This document shows positions 17,636-25,671 of a stretch of 64,000 nucleotides of DNA, in pieces. The notes below the pieces were generated by a model, which saw only the letters and a program-made list of their open reading frames with translations, had not been told where the DNA came from and searched no databases. The first letter of the stretch is position 1; every line of letters begins with the position of its first letter. Made by a program: the position numbers and the translations under genes. The DNA comes from Sphingomonas donggukensis (GTDB taxonomy: Bacteria; Pseudomonadota; Alphaproteobacteria; Sphingomonadales; Sphingomonadaceae): positions 1,550,001 through 1,614,000 of the forward strand of contig NZ_CP098401.1 of NCBI RefSeq assembly GCF_023674425.1, in the 5' to 3' direction.

Positions 17636-18952
17636 ATGCTAAAACCTGCACTTGCGCTCGCCGCGCTTACACTCGCCGCTCCCGCCATTGCCCGCGACGA
17701 GCCATCGCCGCAGCAACTGAAGCGCACCGTCACTACGCTGGTCGGCTTCGGCACGCGCCACTCGCTGTCGAGCACGACCGATCCGAAGCGCGGCATCGGC
17801 GCCGCGCGCAACTGGGCGTCGGCGGAATTCCAGGCGATCGCGCGCGGGTGCGGCGGCTGCCTAACGGTCGAGCGGATCTCGCGCCGCTTCACCGGCCCGC
17901 GCGCGCCGAACGGCGTGTTGATCGAGGATGTGCTCGGCATCCAACCCGGCACCGATCCCAACCGTGTGGTCATCATCGGCGGGCACATCGATTCGATGCC
18001 GAGCGACGTGATGGACTTCACCTCCGATGCGCCCGGCGCCAACGACGATGCGTCGGGCGTGGCGGTGGTGCTGGAGGCGGCACGGCTGCTCAGCAAGCGC
18101 AAGTTCTCCGCGACGATCGTCTACGCGGTGTTCTCGGGCGAGGAACAGGGACTGTGGGGCGCGACCCTGCTCGCCGACACCGTAAAGGCGCGCGGGTGGC
18201 AGGTGTCGGCGATGCTCAACAACGACATCGTCGGCAACGCGATCTCGCAAGGCGGCGCGAAAACCGGCGACCGCGTCCGCGTGTTTTCCGAAGGCGTCCG
18301 CGCGAGCGACAGCCTGGTCGACCAGATGACCCGCCGCGGAGAGGGCAGCGAGGACGACGGCCCCAGCCGCGCGCTCGCCAAATATATCGACGGTGTGGCC
18401 GACGCGTTGCCCGGCAAGTTCGACGTGTTCGTCGATCGCCGCCCCGACCGCTTCGGCCGCGGTGGCGACCATGAACCGTTCCTGGCGCTCGGCTACCCGG
18501 CGGTGCGCTTTACGTCCGGTGGCGAGAATTGGGATCGCCAGCACCAGAACGTCCGCACCGAAAACGGGCGCGAGTACGGCGACCTGCCCGTCGGCATGGA
18601 CTTCGACTATCTGGCGAAAGTGGCGAGCGTGAACATCGCCGCGCTGTCGCAACTCGCCGCCGCCCCCGCCGCGCCGACCGGGGTGACGATCGCCGGCGCG
18701 CTCAGCCGCGATACGACGGTGGCGTGGGCACCGGTGCCGGGCGCTGCGCGCTACAAGGTGTCGTGGCGGCGGACGGATACGCAGGGCTGGCAGCAGAGCC
18801 GCATCGTCGCCGATGCGACGACCACGGTGCTGAAGGACGTGCCGGTCGACGATCATTTCGTCGGTGTGTCCGCGGTAGCCGCGGACGGATCGGAGAGCCT
18901 CGTCACGTTCGCCGGGAAGGCACCGCGGCCCGCCACCGGGCCCGGACGATAA
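17636..18952 (+). CDS. Secreted M28-family metallopeptidase with C-terminal fibronectin-like domain
   Basis: This 438-residue exported peptidase starts with a signal peptide (LALAALTLAAPAIARDEP). The M28 zinc site is complete: IGGHIDSM (His, Asp), PGANDDASG (bridging Asp), FSGEEQGLWG (catalytic Glu pair), LNNDIVG (Asp) and GGDHEPFL (His). Residues from about 340 on resemble a fibronectin type III fold (GVTIAGALSRDTTVAWAPVP). It probably acts as an aminopeptidase in the periplasm or outside the cell. I chose the ATG at 17636, which gives the signal peptide; the frame is open from 17600. It lies inside the uronate region but has no operator copy, so its link to pectin use is doubtful. Confidence 0.9.
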   Translation: MLKPALALAALTLAAPAIARDEPSPQQLKRTVTTLVGFGTRHSLSSTTDPKRGIGAARNWASAEFQAIARGCGGCLTVERISRRFTGPRAPNGVLIEDVLGIQPGTDPNRVVIIGGHIDSMPSDVMDFTSDAPGANDDASGVAVVLEAARLLSKRKFSATIVYAVFSGEEQGLWGATLLADTVKARGWQVSAMLNNDIVGNAISQGGAKTGDRVRVFSEGVRASDSLVDQMTRRGEGSEDDGPSRALAKYIDGVADALPGKFDVFVDRRPDRFGRGGDHEPFLALGYPAVRFTSGGENWDRQHQNVRTENGREYGDLPVGMDFDYLAKVASVNIAALSQLAAAPAAPTGVTIAGALSRDTTVAWAPVPGAARYKVSWRRTDTQGWQQSRIVADATTTVLKDVPVDDHFVGVSAVAADGSESLVTFAGKAPRPATGPGR

Positions 18953-19000
18953 TGTAGCGCGGATCTGAAGGGGCGTGCGCTAACGCTTGCCTTCACCCCC

Positions 19001-19014
19001 TGACACCGGTTACC
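19001..19014. promoter_or_regulatory. Putative uronate-regulon operator, site 2
   Basis: TGACACCGGTTACC lies 28 bases before the kduI start at 19043. It differs by one base from sites 1 and 3. A LacI repressor bound here could block the kduI-kduD-kdgK-esterase transcript. Confidence 0.75.
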
Positions 19015-19042
19015 AGACGCGCAGACACCGGAGAGGCCTTTC

Positions 19043-19885
19043 ATGTTCGACCGCACCTATTACGCCACCCATCCCGACATGATGGAGTGCGTCAGCAACG
19101 ACGAACTGCGCGACCGCTACCTGATTCAGGGCCTGTTCCGCGACGGCGAGTGCGTCCTCAACTACACCCACGCCGACCGCTTCGTGATCGGCGGGGTCGC
19201 GGTGACGAGCGGCAGCGTGAAGCTGCCCGACCAGGACGAGCCGAAATCGGCGGCGGGCCATCCCTTCCTCGAACGGCGCGAGCTGGCGGTGGTCAACGTC
19301 GGCACGGTCGACGGCACGGTGACCGTCGACGGCGAGAGCTTCACGCTCGGCAACAGGGACTGCCTGTACGTCACGATGGGCGCGAAGGACGTGCATTTTT
19401 CAGGCGACGGCGCGCGTTTCTACCTCGCCTCCTGCCCGGCGCACAAGGCGTTCACGACGCGCAAGCTCGGCATCGCCGACGCCAATGCGCTCGAGCGCGG
19501 CAGCCTGGAGGAATCGAACGAGCGCACCATCTTCCAGCTCGTAATCCCCGGCATCTGCGATTCGGCGCAGCTGGTGATGGGCCTGACCGTCCTGAAGCCA
19601 GGCAGCGTGTGGAACACCATGCCCCCCCACATCCACGAGCGCCGCAGCGAGATCTATTTCTATTTCGAACTCGACAATCTCGACACCGACCGCGTGATGC
19701 ACTTCATGGGCGAAGGCGAGGCGACCCGACATATCGTGATGGCCAACGAGGAAGCGGTGATCTCCCCGCCCTGGTCGATCCACATGGGCGCGGGGACGAA
19801 ATCCTACGCCTTCATCTGGGCGATGGCGGGCGAGAACCAGGATTATACCGACATGAACGTGCTGGATATCTGCCAGCTGGCGTGA
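19043..19885 (+). CDS. kduI: 5-dehydro-4-deoxy-D-glucuronate isomerase
   Basis: KduI converts 5-keto-4-deoxyuronate, from unsaturated pectin fragments, into 2,5-diketo-3-deoxygluconate. At 280 residues it has the usual length. The N-terminus [12 protein letters not shown] and the block [45 protein letters not shown] are diagnostic. The latter contains the zinc-binding HIHERRSE, and further on [22 protein letters not shown] supplies another histidine. It is the first gene of the likely operon kduI-kduD-kdgK-esterase. A putative operator is close upstream. Confidence 0.97.
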   Translation: MFDRTYYATHPDMMECVSNDELRDRYLIQGLFRDGECVLNYTHADRFVIGGVAVTSGSVKLPDQDEPKSAAGHPFLERRELAVVNVGTVDGTVTVDGESFTLGNRDCLYVTMGAKDVHFSGDGARFYLASCPAHKAFTTRKLGIADANALERGSLEESNERTIFQLVIPGICDSAQLVMGLTVLKPGSVWNTMPPHIHERRSEIYFYFELDNLDTDRVMHFMGEGEATRHIVMANEEAVISPPWSIHMGAGTKSYAFIWAMAGENQDYTDMNVLDICQLA

Positions 19886-19912
19886 GGCGATGCGGGGGCA
19901 ATTCCCCCCTCC

Positions 19913-19983
19913 CCGTTCGTGTCGAGCGAAGTCGAGACACGTGTTCCGGGCAAAGGTTTCTCGACTTCGCTCGAAACGAATGG
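19913..19983. repeat. Palindromic repeat, GAGCGAAGTCGAGA type (copy 1)
   Basis: Inverted arms CCGTTCGTGTCGAGCGAAGT and its near-complement TTCTCGACTTCGCTCGAAAC, ending CGAATGG, flank a short centre in the kduI-kduD gap. Related copies are at 31851, 42195, 43592 (one arm) and 50745 (inside a gene). The left arm carries a few mismatches. Confidence 0.88.
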
Positions 19984-19990
19984 ACGGCTG

Positions 19991-20743
19991 ATGAACCCCT
20001 TTGACCTCACCGGCCGCGTCGCGGTCGTCACCGGCGCCAATACCGGGATCGGCCAGGCCATCGCGCTGGCCCTCGCCGCGGCGGGGGCGGACATCGCCGC
20101 GGTCGGGCGATCGCCCGCGACCGATACGGTCGCGCAGGTCCGCGCGCTGGGGCGGCGGGCGGAGATCGTGTCCGCCGACCTGTCCACCATCGCGCCTGTG
20201 CAGAACGTGGTGGACGAAACCGTGGACAAGCTGGGCGGGCTGCACATCCTGGTCAATAACGCCGGCATCATCCGCCGCGCAGACGCGGTCGATTTTACCG
20301 AGGCCGACTGGGACGCGGTGATCGACACCAACCTGAAATCGGTGTTCTTCCTCTGCCAGGCTGCGGGCCGCCACATGATCGCAAATGGCGGCGGCAAGAT
20401 CATCAACATCGCGTCGATGCTGACTTTCCAGGGCGGCATCCGCGTACCGAGCTATGCCGCGTCGAAATCGGGCATCGCCGGCGTGACGAAGCTGCTGGCC
20501 AACGAATGGGCGAGCAAGGGCGTGAACGTCAACGCGATCGCCCCGGGCTATATCGCGACCAACAACACCGCGGCGCTGCAGGCGGATGCTGCGCGCAACA
20601 AGGGCATCGTCGATCGCATCCCGGCGGGGCGCTGGGGCGATCCCGGCGATTTGGGCGGCGCAGCGGTGTTCCTGGCGAGCCGAGCGTCGGACTACGTGCA
20701 GGGGCATATCCTGGCGGTCGACGGCGGGTGGCTGGCGCGGTGA
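19991..20743 (+). CDS. kduD: 2-dehydro-3-deoxy-D-gluconate 5-dehydrogenase
   Basis: KduD reduces 2,5-diketo-3-deoxygluconate to 2-keto-3-deoxygluconate with NADH. This 250-residue short-chain dehydrogenase has TGANTGIGQAIA (cofactor motif), NNAGIIRR, the catalytic Ser in INIASMLTFQGG, Tyr-x3-Lys in YAASKSG, and PGYIATNNTAAL. The last is typical of KduD. The start is the ATG at 19991, at the family N-terminus; an open frame upstream to 19919 only reads through the palindromic repeat. It follows kduI by 105 bases. Confidence 0.95.
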   Translation: MNPFDLTGRVAVVTGANTGIGQAIALALAAAGADIAAVGRSPATDTVAQVRALGRRAEIVSADLSTIAPVQNVVDETVDKLGGLHILVNNAGIIRRADAVDFTEADWDAVIDTNLKSVFFLCQAAGRHMIANGGGKIINIASMLTFQGGIRVPSYAASKSGIAGVTKLLANEWASKGVNVNAIAPGYIATNNTAALQADAARNKGIVDRIPAGRWGDPGDLGGAAVFLASRASDYVQGHILAVDGGWLAR

Positions 20744-20755
20744 TATTCTCCTCCG

Positions 20756-20837
20756 CCGTTTGTGCTGAGCTTGTCGAAGCACTGTCCTTTCTTCCAAGAG
20801 AAGAAGGGCAGCCCTTCGACAAGCTCAGGGCGAACGG
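20756..20837. repeat. Palindromic repeat, CTGAGCTTGTCGAAG type (copy 1)
   Basis: Arms of the form GTGCTGAGCTTGTCGAAGCA and CCCTTCGACAAGCTCAGGGC, ending CGAACGG, flank a short inner hairpin (CTTTCTTCC / AGAAGAAGG) between kduD and kdgK. The downstream edge leaves GGGGA about 10 bases before the kdgK ATG. A second copy is at 31756. Confidence 0.88.
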
Positions 20838-20850
20838 GGAATAGAACGTT

Positions 20851-21858
20851 ATGGGTCGTTTCGTAGCCTTCGGCGAAGTCATGCTGCGGATGTCGCCGCC
20901 GGGACGCGAGTTGTTGTTGCAGACGCCGAAGCTCGACGTGTGGGTCGCGGGCGCCGAGGCGAATGTGGTCACGCAGCTGGCGAAGCTCGGCCACGACACC
21001 GCCCTCGTCAGTGCGGTCCCCGCCAACGGTTTGGGCGACGCGGCGGTCACGCACCTGCGCGGTCACGGCGTCGATACCCGCGGCATCCAGCGGTTGGCCG
21101 GGCGCATGGGCTTCTACTTCGCGACCAGCGGCGCCGGCTTCCGCGCGACCGACGTGCTGTACGACCGCGCCGGATCGAGCTTCGCGACTGCCCCCACCGA
21201 TGCTTGGGATTGGAACGCGCTGCTCGCCGGGGCCGACCGCTTCCATCTCTCGGGCATCACCCCGGCGTTGGGGCCCAACGGCACTGCCGCCGCGATCGCC
21301 GCCGCCGAGGCCGCCACGCGACTGGGCATCCCGGTCTCGTTCGACGGCAATTACCGCGCGCGATTGTGGGAGGCGTGGGACAGCGATCCACGCGCGACGC
21401 TGACCGAATTGATCGGGCACGCCGACGTGCTGTTCGGCAACCACCGCGACGTCTCGCTGCTGCTCGGAGAGACCTTCCACGGCGACGGCCCCGAGCGCCG
21501 GCGCGAGGCAGCGGAGGCGGCGTTCGCGCATTTCCCGAAGCTGCAGGTCATCTCCTCGACCGCCCGACACGCCGACGACGCCGACCGCAATCGCGTGTCC
21601 GCCCGTATCGACACGCGCGAGCGCGGTTTCCAGACCGACGAGGCGCTCATAACCGGCATCGTCGACCGCATCGGCGCGGGCGATGCGTTCGCCAGCGGCA
21701 TTCTCCACGGCCTGCGCCGCGGCTTGGCGCTGGAGGATGTCGCGCAGACGGGCCTCGCCCTCACCGCCCTGAAACACTCGCTGCCCGGCGACGCCAGCCT
21801 GTTCACGCAGGGCGATATCGACGCGTTCCTGGGCGGGAGCTTCGATGTCCGGCGTTGA
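20851..21858 (+). CDS. kdgK: 2-dehydro-3-deoxygluconokinase
   Basis: KdgK phosphorylates 2-keto-3-deoxygluconate with ATP to KDPG. This 335-residue PfkB/ribokinase-fold protein has the N-terminal FGEVMLRMSPPG, the substrate region GAEANVVTQLAKLGHD, SFDGNYRARLWE, and the ATP/anion-hole signature DRIGAGDAFASGILHG near residue 275. The following enzyme, KDPG aldolase, is not in this window. It sits third in the kdu operon and its end overlaps the esterase start by 14 bases. Confidence 0.96.
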   Translation: MGRFVAFGEVMLRMSPPGRELLLQTPKLDVWVAGAEANVVTQLAKLGHDTALVSAVPANGLGDAAVTHLRGHGVDTRGIQRLAGRMGFYFATSGAGFRATDVLYDRAGSSFATAPTDAWDWNALLAGADRFHLSGITPALGPNGTAAAIAAAEAATRLGIPVSFDGNYRARLWEAWDSDPRATLTELIGHADVLFGNHRDVSLLLGETFHGDGPERRREAAEAAFAHFPKLQVISSTARHADDADRNRVSARIDTRERGFQTDEALITGIVDRIGAGDAFASGILHGLRRGLALEDVAQTGLALTALKHSLPGDASLFTQGDIDAFLGGSFDVRR

Positions 21859-23386
21859 TCGCCGCACCGTGATTGCCGCTGGCGCGACCCTGCTGGCCGC
21901 AGGCGGCGCACGCGCCGAAACACCGCTGCCGCCGGTCGTCATCAGAAGCCCCGCGGGGGCCTTTGCCGGCGCCTCGCGGAACGGTGTCGTCAGTTTCAAG
22001 GGGCTGCGTTACGGCCGCGCCGAGCGGTTTCGCGCCCCGATGCCCGTGCCCCCCGCTGCTGGCATCGTCTCGGCATTCGCCTTCGCCCCCTCCTGCCCGC
22101 AAACCGGGAAGGTCGGCGCGACGTCGGAGGACTGCCTGTTCCTCAACGTCTGGACCGCCGAGCCCGATGCGCGGGTGAAGAAGCCGGTGATGCTCTATAT
22201 CCACGGCGGTGCGTACTCGAACGGCAGCGTCGTCGATCCGCTGAACGACGGCCATGCCCTCGCCGCGCGCGGCGACGTAGTGGTGGTGACGGTCAACCAC
22301 CGGTTGAACGCACTCGGCTACCTCTATCTCGCCCGGCTCGACCCGCGCTTCGCCGACAGCGGCAACCTCGGCCAGCTCGACCTGATCCTCGCGCTCCAAT
22401 GGGTCCGCGACAATATCGCGAGCTTCGGCGGCGATCCCGCGCGCGTCATGGTGTTCGGCCAGTCGGGCGGCGGCGCCAAGATCGCAACGCTTATGGGAAT
22501 GCCCGCCGCCAAGGGCCTGTTCCACCGCGCCGCGACGATGAGCGGGCAGCAGGTGACGGCATCGGGCCCGCTCAACGCGACGCTTCGCACCCGCGCGTAT
22601 CTGGCGAAGCTGGGAGTCAAGGACAGCGACATCTCCCCGCTCCTGTCGATGCCGGTCGAGCGGATGGTCGACGCGCTGTCGGCGACCGATCCGGTGCTGG
22701 GCGGCGGCGTCTATATGGGGCCGGTGCTCGACATGAAGTGGCTCAACCGCCACCCGTTCTGGCCCGATGCCAACCCGCAGGGCAACGCCATCCCGTTGAT
22801 GCTTGGCAACACCCGGCAGGAGACGGGCGGATTCATCGATCCCGATGGGCCGAAGGTCACTGGTCTGACGTGGGACAATCTGCCGTCGCGGATGGCGCCC
22901 GAGATGCGCGTCGACATCCTGCCCGAGTGGGTCGTCGCGCAATACCGCGCGCGCTATCCGGCGTGGACGCCGATGCAGGTCTTCTACGACGCCACCACCG
23001 CCGCGCGCAGCTGGCGCGGGCAGGTGAGCGAGGCGGAGGCCCGCGCGAAGGCCGGGGTGCCCGCCTGGGTCTATCAGGTCGATTTCGCCAGCCGCACCGA
23101 CCCGCGCCGCGGCGCGTTCCACACGATGGACATACCGCTCGTCTTCGGCACGATCGACCGCGCCGGATCGCAGACCGGCACCGGCGCCGACGCCCGCGCC
23201 GCCAGCAAGGCGATGCAGGACGCCTTCGTCGCATTTGCGCAAACCGGGCGAGCGTTATGGCCCCGCTACGACCTGAAGAACCGCGCGACGATGATCTTCG
23301 ACACCGCCAGCCACATCGAAAACGACCCGCGCCGCTGGCAACGCGAACTGTTCGCGCGCGTGCCCTACATCCAGCCGGGCAGCTGA
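21845..23386 (+). CDS. Exported type-B carboxylesterase in the uronate operon
   Basis: This 513-residue alpha/beta hydrolase is of the carboxylesterase type-B family. A twin-arginine-like signal is visible (DRRTVIAAGATLLAAGGARA). The oxyanion segment is YIHGGAYSNGS, with EDCLFLNVWT before it. The nucleophile serine is in VFGQSGGGAKI, the acid is probably Glu in TRQETGGF, and the catalytic histidine is in AFHTMDIPLVFG. Its start overlaps the kdgK end, so it is co-expressed with uronate catabolism. A role removing ester groups from pectin oligomers would make sense, but this family is not the classical pectin methylesterase; that is inference. Confidence 0.85.
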   Translation: MSGVDRRTVIAAGATLLAAGGARAETPLPPVVIRSPAGAFAGASRNGVVSFKGLRYGRAERFRAPMPVPPAAGIVSAFAFAPSCPQTGKVGATSEDCLFLNVWTAEPDARVKKPVMLYIHGGAYSNGSVVDPLNDGHALAARGDVVVVTVNHRLNALGYLYLARLDPRFADSGNLGQLDLILALQWVRDNIASFGGDPARVMVFGQSGGGAKIATLMGMPAAKGLFHRAATMSGQQVTASGPLNATLRTRAYLAKLGVKDSDISPLLSMPVERMVDALSATDPVLGGGVYMGPVLDMKWLNRHPFWPDANPQGNAIPLMLGNTRQETGGFIDPDGPKVTGLTWDNLPSRMAPEMRVDILPEWVVAQYRARYPAWTPMQVFYDATTAARSWRGQVSEAEARAKAGVPAWVYQVDFASRTDPRRGAFHTMDIPLVFGTIDRAGSQTGTGADARAASKAMQDAFVAFAQTGRALWPRYDLKNRATMIFDTASHIENDPRRWQRELFARVPYIQPGS

Positions 23387-23390
23387 TCGG

Positions 23391-24935
23391 TCAGTCGGTC
23401 GGCGCGGCACCCTCTGCCGCCGCCGCCGTCGGGCGCTCGCGAGCCAGTTTCGCTCCGGCCTCGCCCGCGTCGATCGCCGCAATCAGCCGCGCGGCAAAAC
23501 CAGCCTGATCGCCACCGTGGGGATCATAGGCAAGTGGCAGCAGCGTGCGCCGCGCCAGCGCCATCTTGCCGTCCGCCAGATATTGTTGCGCGACGTTCCA
23601 GCGCAGGCCCCGGTCCTGCGGCGAAAGTTCGAACGCACGCTCCAGCCCGGCGATCGCGCTGGGCGTCGGCGCGATGCCCTGCTCGCGAAAACTGCGATAG
23701 AACAAGACGAATGGCATTGCCGCATCGGTATCGGCCTTGTTCGCCTTCAGGAACCAGCTGCGCGCCTCCCGCCAGACTTTTGCATCGCGGATCTTCGCGG
23801 TCGCGGCGCGGCGGGTCAGCACCCGCCCCTTGTACAGCAATGCCTGTGGATCACCTGGGTTGGCGGCCAGCACGCGATCGACCGCGGCCTCAGCCTCGGC
23901 ATCGTTGCCGGCGTCATATTCGGCCTCGGCCAGCGCATTCTGCACAGCCGGATCGTTCGGGAACGCCGCGGCCCGCCGCCGGGCTTCGGGGATCAGCGCG
24001 AGCGCAGCCGCTCGGTTCAGCCCGCGGTCGGACTGCATGCGAACGAGCATCATCCCCGCCTCAGCCGCGTTCAGCGTCCGCACCGCGATCGGCCCGGTTT
24101 TCAGCTCGGCCGCCTTGATCGGAACGAACTTGATGGGGCGACCGATATAGGCGTTCAGATCCTTGTCGAGCGCCGCCAGGTCGCCGAACGCCTCGCGCGC
24201 CGCGACCAGCCCCGGCTTGCCGTTGTTGATCGCCGCCAGATACGTACTCAACTGGCTTTTGCGCGCCGGATCGAACGTCAGCATGTGGTACAGCGCCCAA
24301 GCGCGGCCATAGAACTGATCCTGGGTCTGGAGATCCAGTTTCGTGGGTGGATCGAATACCTTAGTCACCGGCATCCGCGTGTTGATCAGGTTGTAGGCGC
24401 GGTGATTTGCCGGGCGCCCGATGTCGATGTCGCCATCGCGATCGACCTTGGCGGTGGCGTGGAACTCGGCGAACCCCTCTGTCATCCAGCGCGGGTAGGC
24501 ATACTCGGTCTTCGACAGCATGTAATGGTGGGCATATTCGTGGAACAGCACGACGTCGGCCGAAATGTCGCGCGCCGTATCGCCACCCGACCGCGCCGAA
24601 AAAGCGACCGAACCGCCAACGCGCGGAACGTAGAAGCCGGCGACTGCGCCGCAGCGACCGCACAGTTTCTGAACCGCCTCGACACTCGGGACAGCATACA
24701 CGACGACGCGGTTCGATTTCAGCCCGTCGATCTCCGGCACGGGACGTACGAGGCGCAATGCGGCGTCATAGCGCTCAAGCCGACCGGCGAAGTTGCGCAG
24801 CCATGATTCGCTGGAATCGGCATATACGATGAAATGGTCCGAACTCGCCTCCCGCCACTCGGCAGCGGCAGGTGTCGCGACAGCGACGGTGGTGGCGGCG
24901 GCGGCGGCGAGCGAACGCCCGAGGGGTCGGATCAT
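23391..24935 (-). CDS. Secreted TPR protein with gluzincin-like metallopeptidase motif
   Basis: This 514-residue protein has a signal peptide (SLAAAAATTVAVATPAAAEW). Its central region contains VVLFHEYAHHYMLS (H-E-x-x-H-H) followed by RWMTEGFAEFHA, a gluzincin-type zinc site with a second Glu. The C-terminal half has tetratricopeptide-like helices (NDPAVQNALAEAEYDAGNDA; GDPQALLYKGRVLTRR; SPQDRGLRWNVAQQYLADGK). It may be an exported peptidase or a repeat scaffold. The start at 24935 gives the signal peptide. It is convergent with the esterase, with 4 bases between the stops. I do not know a characterised relative. Confidence 0.75.
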   Translation of the reverse strand: MIRPLGRSLAAAAATTVAVATPAAAEWREASSDHFIVYADSSESWLRNFAGRLERYDAALRLVRPVPEIDGLKSNRVVVYAVPSVEAVQKLCGRCGAVAGFYVPRVGGSVAFSARSGGDTARDISADVVLFHEYAHHYMLSKTEYAYPRWMTEGFAEFHATAKVDRDGDIDIGRPANHRAYNLINTRMPVTKVFDPPTKLDLQTQDQFYGRAWALYHMLTFDPARKSQLSTYLAAINNGKPGLVAAREAFGDLAALDKDLNAYIGRPIKFVPIKAAELKTGPIAVRTLNAAEAGMMLVRMQSDRGLNRAAALALIPEARRRAAAFPNDPAVQNALAEAEYDAGNDAEAEAAVDRVLAANPGDPQALLYKGRVLTRRAATAKIRDAKVWREARSWFLKANKADTDAAMPFVLFYRSFREQGIAPTPSAIAGLERAFELSPQDRGLRWNVAQQYLADGKMALARRTLLPLAYDPHGGDQAGFAARLIAAIDAGEAGAKLARERPTAAAAEGAAPTD

Positions 24936-24976
24936 GATTGCGAAGCTACTGAAAACGCTTGCCACTGCAAGCCCGT

Positions 24977-25282
24977 TCAGCGCCCCGCCCACCACGCCGC
25001 ATACGGCGTGTTCTCGACCTTGCGGCGATTGTAATCCGGGGCGCCGTCGTCCCACCACACCGGGCCGCGTTCGCCGAGTGCGATCTTGGCGGCATTGACT
25101 GCGGCGCGGGCGGTGCGGGTGGCGTCGGCATCCGTTGCCTGGCCGACGGCGCGGCGGGCGGCCATTAGTGCCTTGACCAGGTGCTCGCGCTCGTCCGCGG
25201 GCAGGTCGGGGCGGGTCGCGCGCCAGACGACGCCGTCGACGACGATGTAGCGACCGTCGGGCGTGCGCGGCGGATCGCTCAC
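24977..25282 (-). CDS. Conserved hypothetical small protein downstream of the cupin
   Basis: This 101-residue soluble, charged protein begins with a PPRTPDGRYIVVDGVVWRA strand pattern. It then has a helical region (EREHLVKALMAARRAVGQA) and ends PVWWDDGAPDYNRRKVENTP. The pattern resembles short proteobacterial proteins of unknown function. The GTG start at 25282 overlaps the cupin stop (GTGA), so it belongs to the pectate lyase transcript. No catalytic motif is visible. Confidence 0.7.
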   Translation of the reverse strand: MSDPPRTPDGRYIVVDGVVWRATRPDLPADEREHLVKALMAARRAVGQATDADATRTARAAVNAAKIALGERGPVWWDDGAPDYNRRKVENTPYAAWWAGR

Positions 25283-25671
25283 TGCGGGGCCGTGCGCGCC
25301 TTCAGCGGATAGGCGATGATGAGCGACAGTGGGGCCGCCCCCATCTGCCGGATGCCGACGCTCGCGCCGTCGTAGAGATAGGCGGTCATGCCCGCGCGCA
25401 GGCGCCGCTTCACCCCGTCGCTCTCCACCTCGCCCTCGCCCGACAGGACGTAATAGACCTCGTCATGAGCGATAGGATGCGCCCCGATCGCGGCGCCCCT
25501 GTCGAGCGTGCGGCGGCGGAACTCCATCGCTCGCCCGGGTACGCGATCGGTGATGCGCCACGCGGTGCTCATGCCGATCGCGCCGTGGGGCGGTGCCTCG
25601 CGCACCAGCGTGTCGCGCTCGTCCACGACCACCATCGGCGCCGCCTGGAGCAGCAGCGCGAGCGCGATCAT
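25279..25671 (-). CDS. Small secreted cupin-domain protein
   Basis: This 130-residue single-domain cupin has a short hydrophobic N-terminus (IALALLLQAAPMVVV) that could be a signal. The core is GAAIGAHPIAHDEVYYVLSGEGEVESDGV with a metal-binding-like H-x3-H-x-E, then a later AGMTAYLYDGASVGIRQMG strand pair. Its ATG overlaps the pectate lyase TGA (ATGA). A cupin next to a pectate lyase recalls KdgF, which opens unsaturated monouronates. However, KdgF is cytoplasmic and this looks exported, so the equivalence is a guess. Confidence 0.8.
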   Translation of the reverse strand: MIALALLLQAAPMVVVDERDTLVREAPPHGAIGMSTAWRITDRVPGRAMEFRRRTLDRGAAIGAHPIAHDEVYYVLSGEGEVESDGVKRRLRAGMTAYLYDGASVGIRQMGAAPLSLIIAYPLKARTAPQ

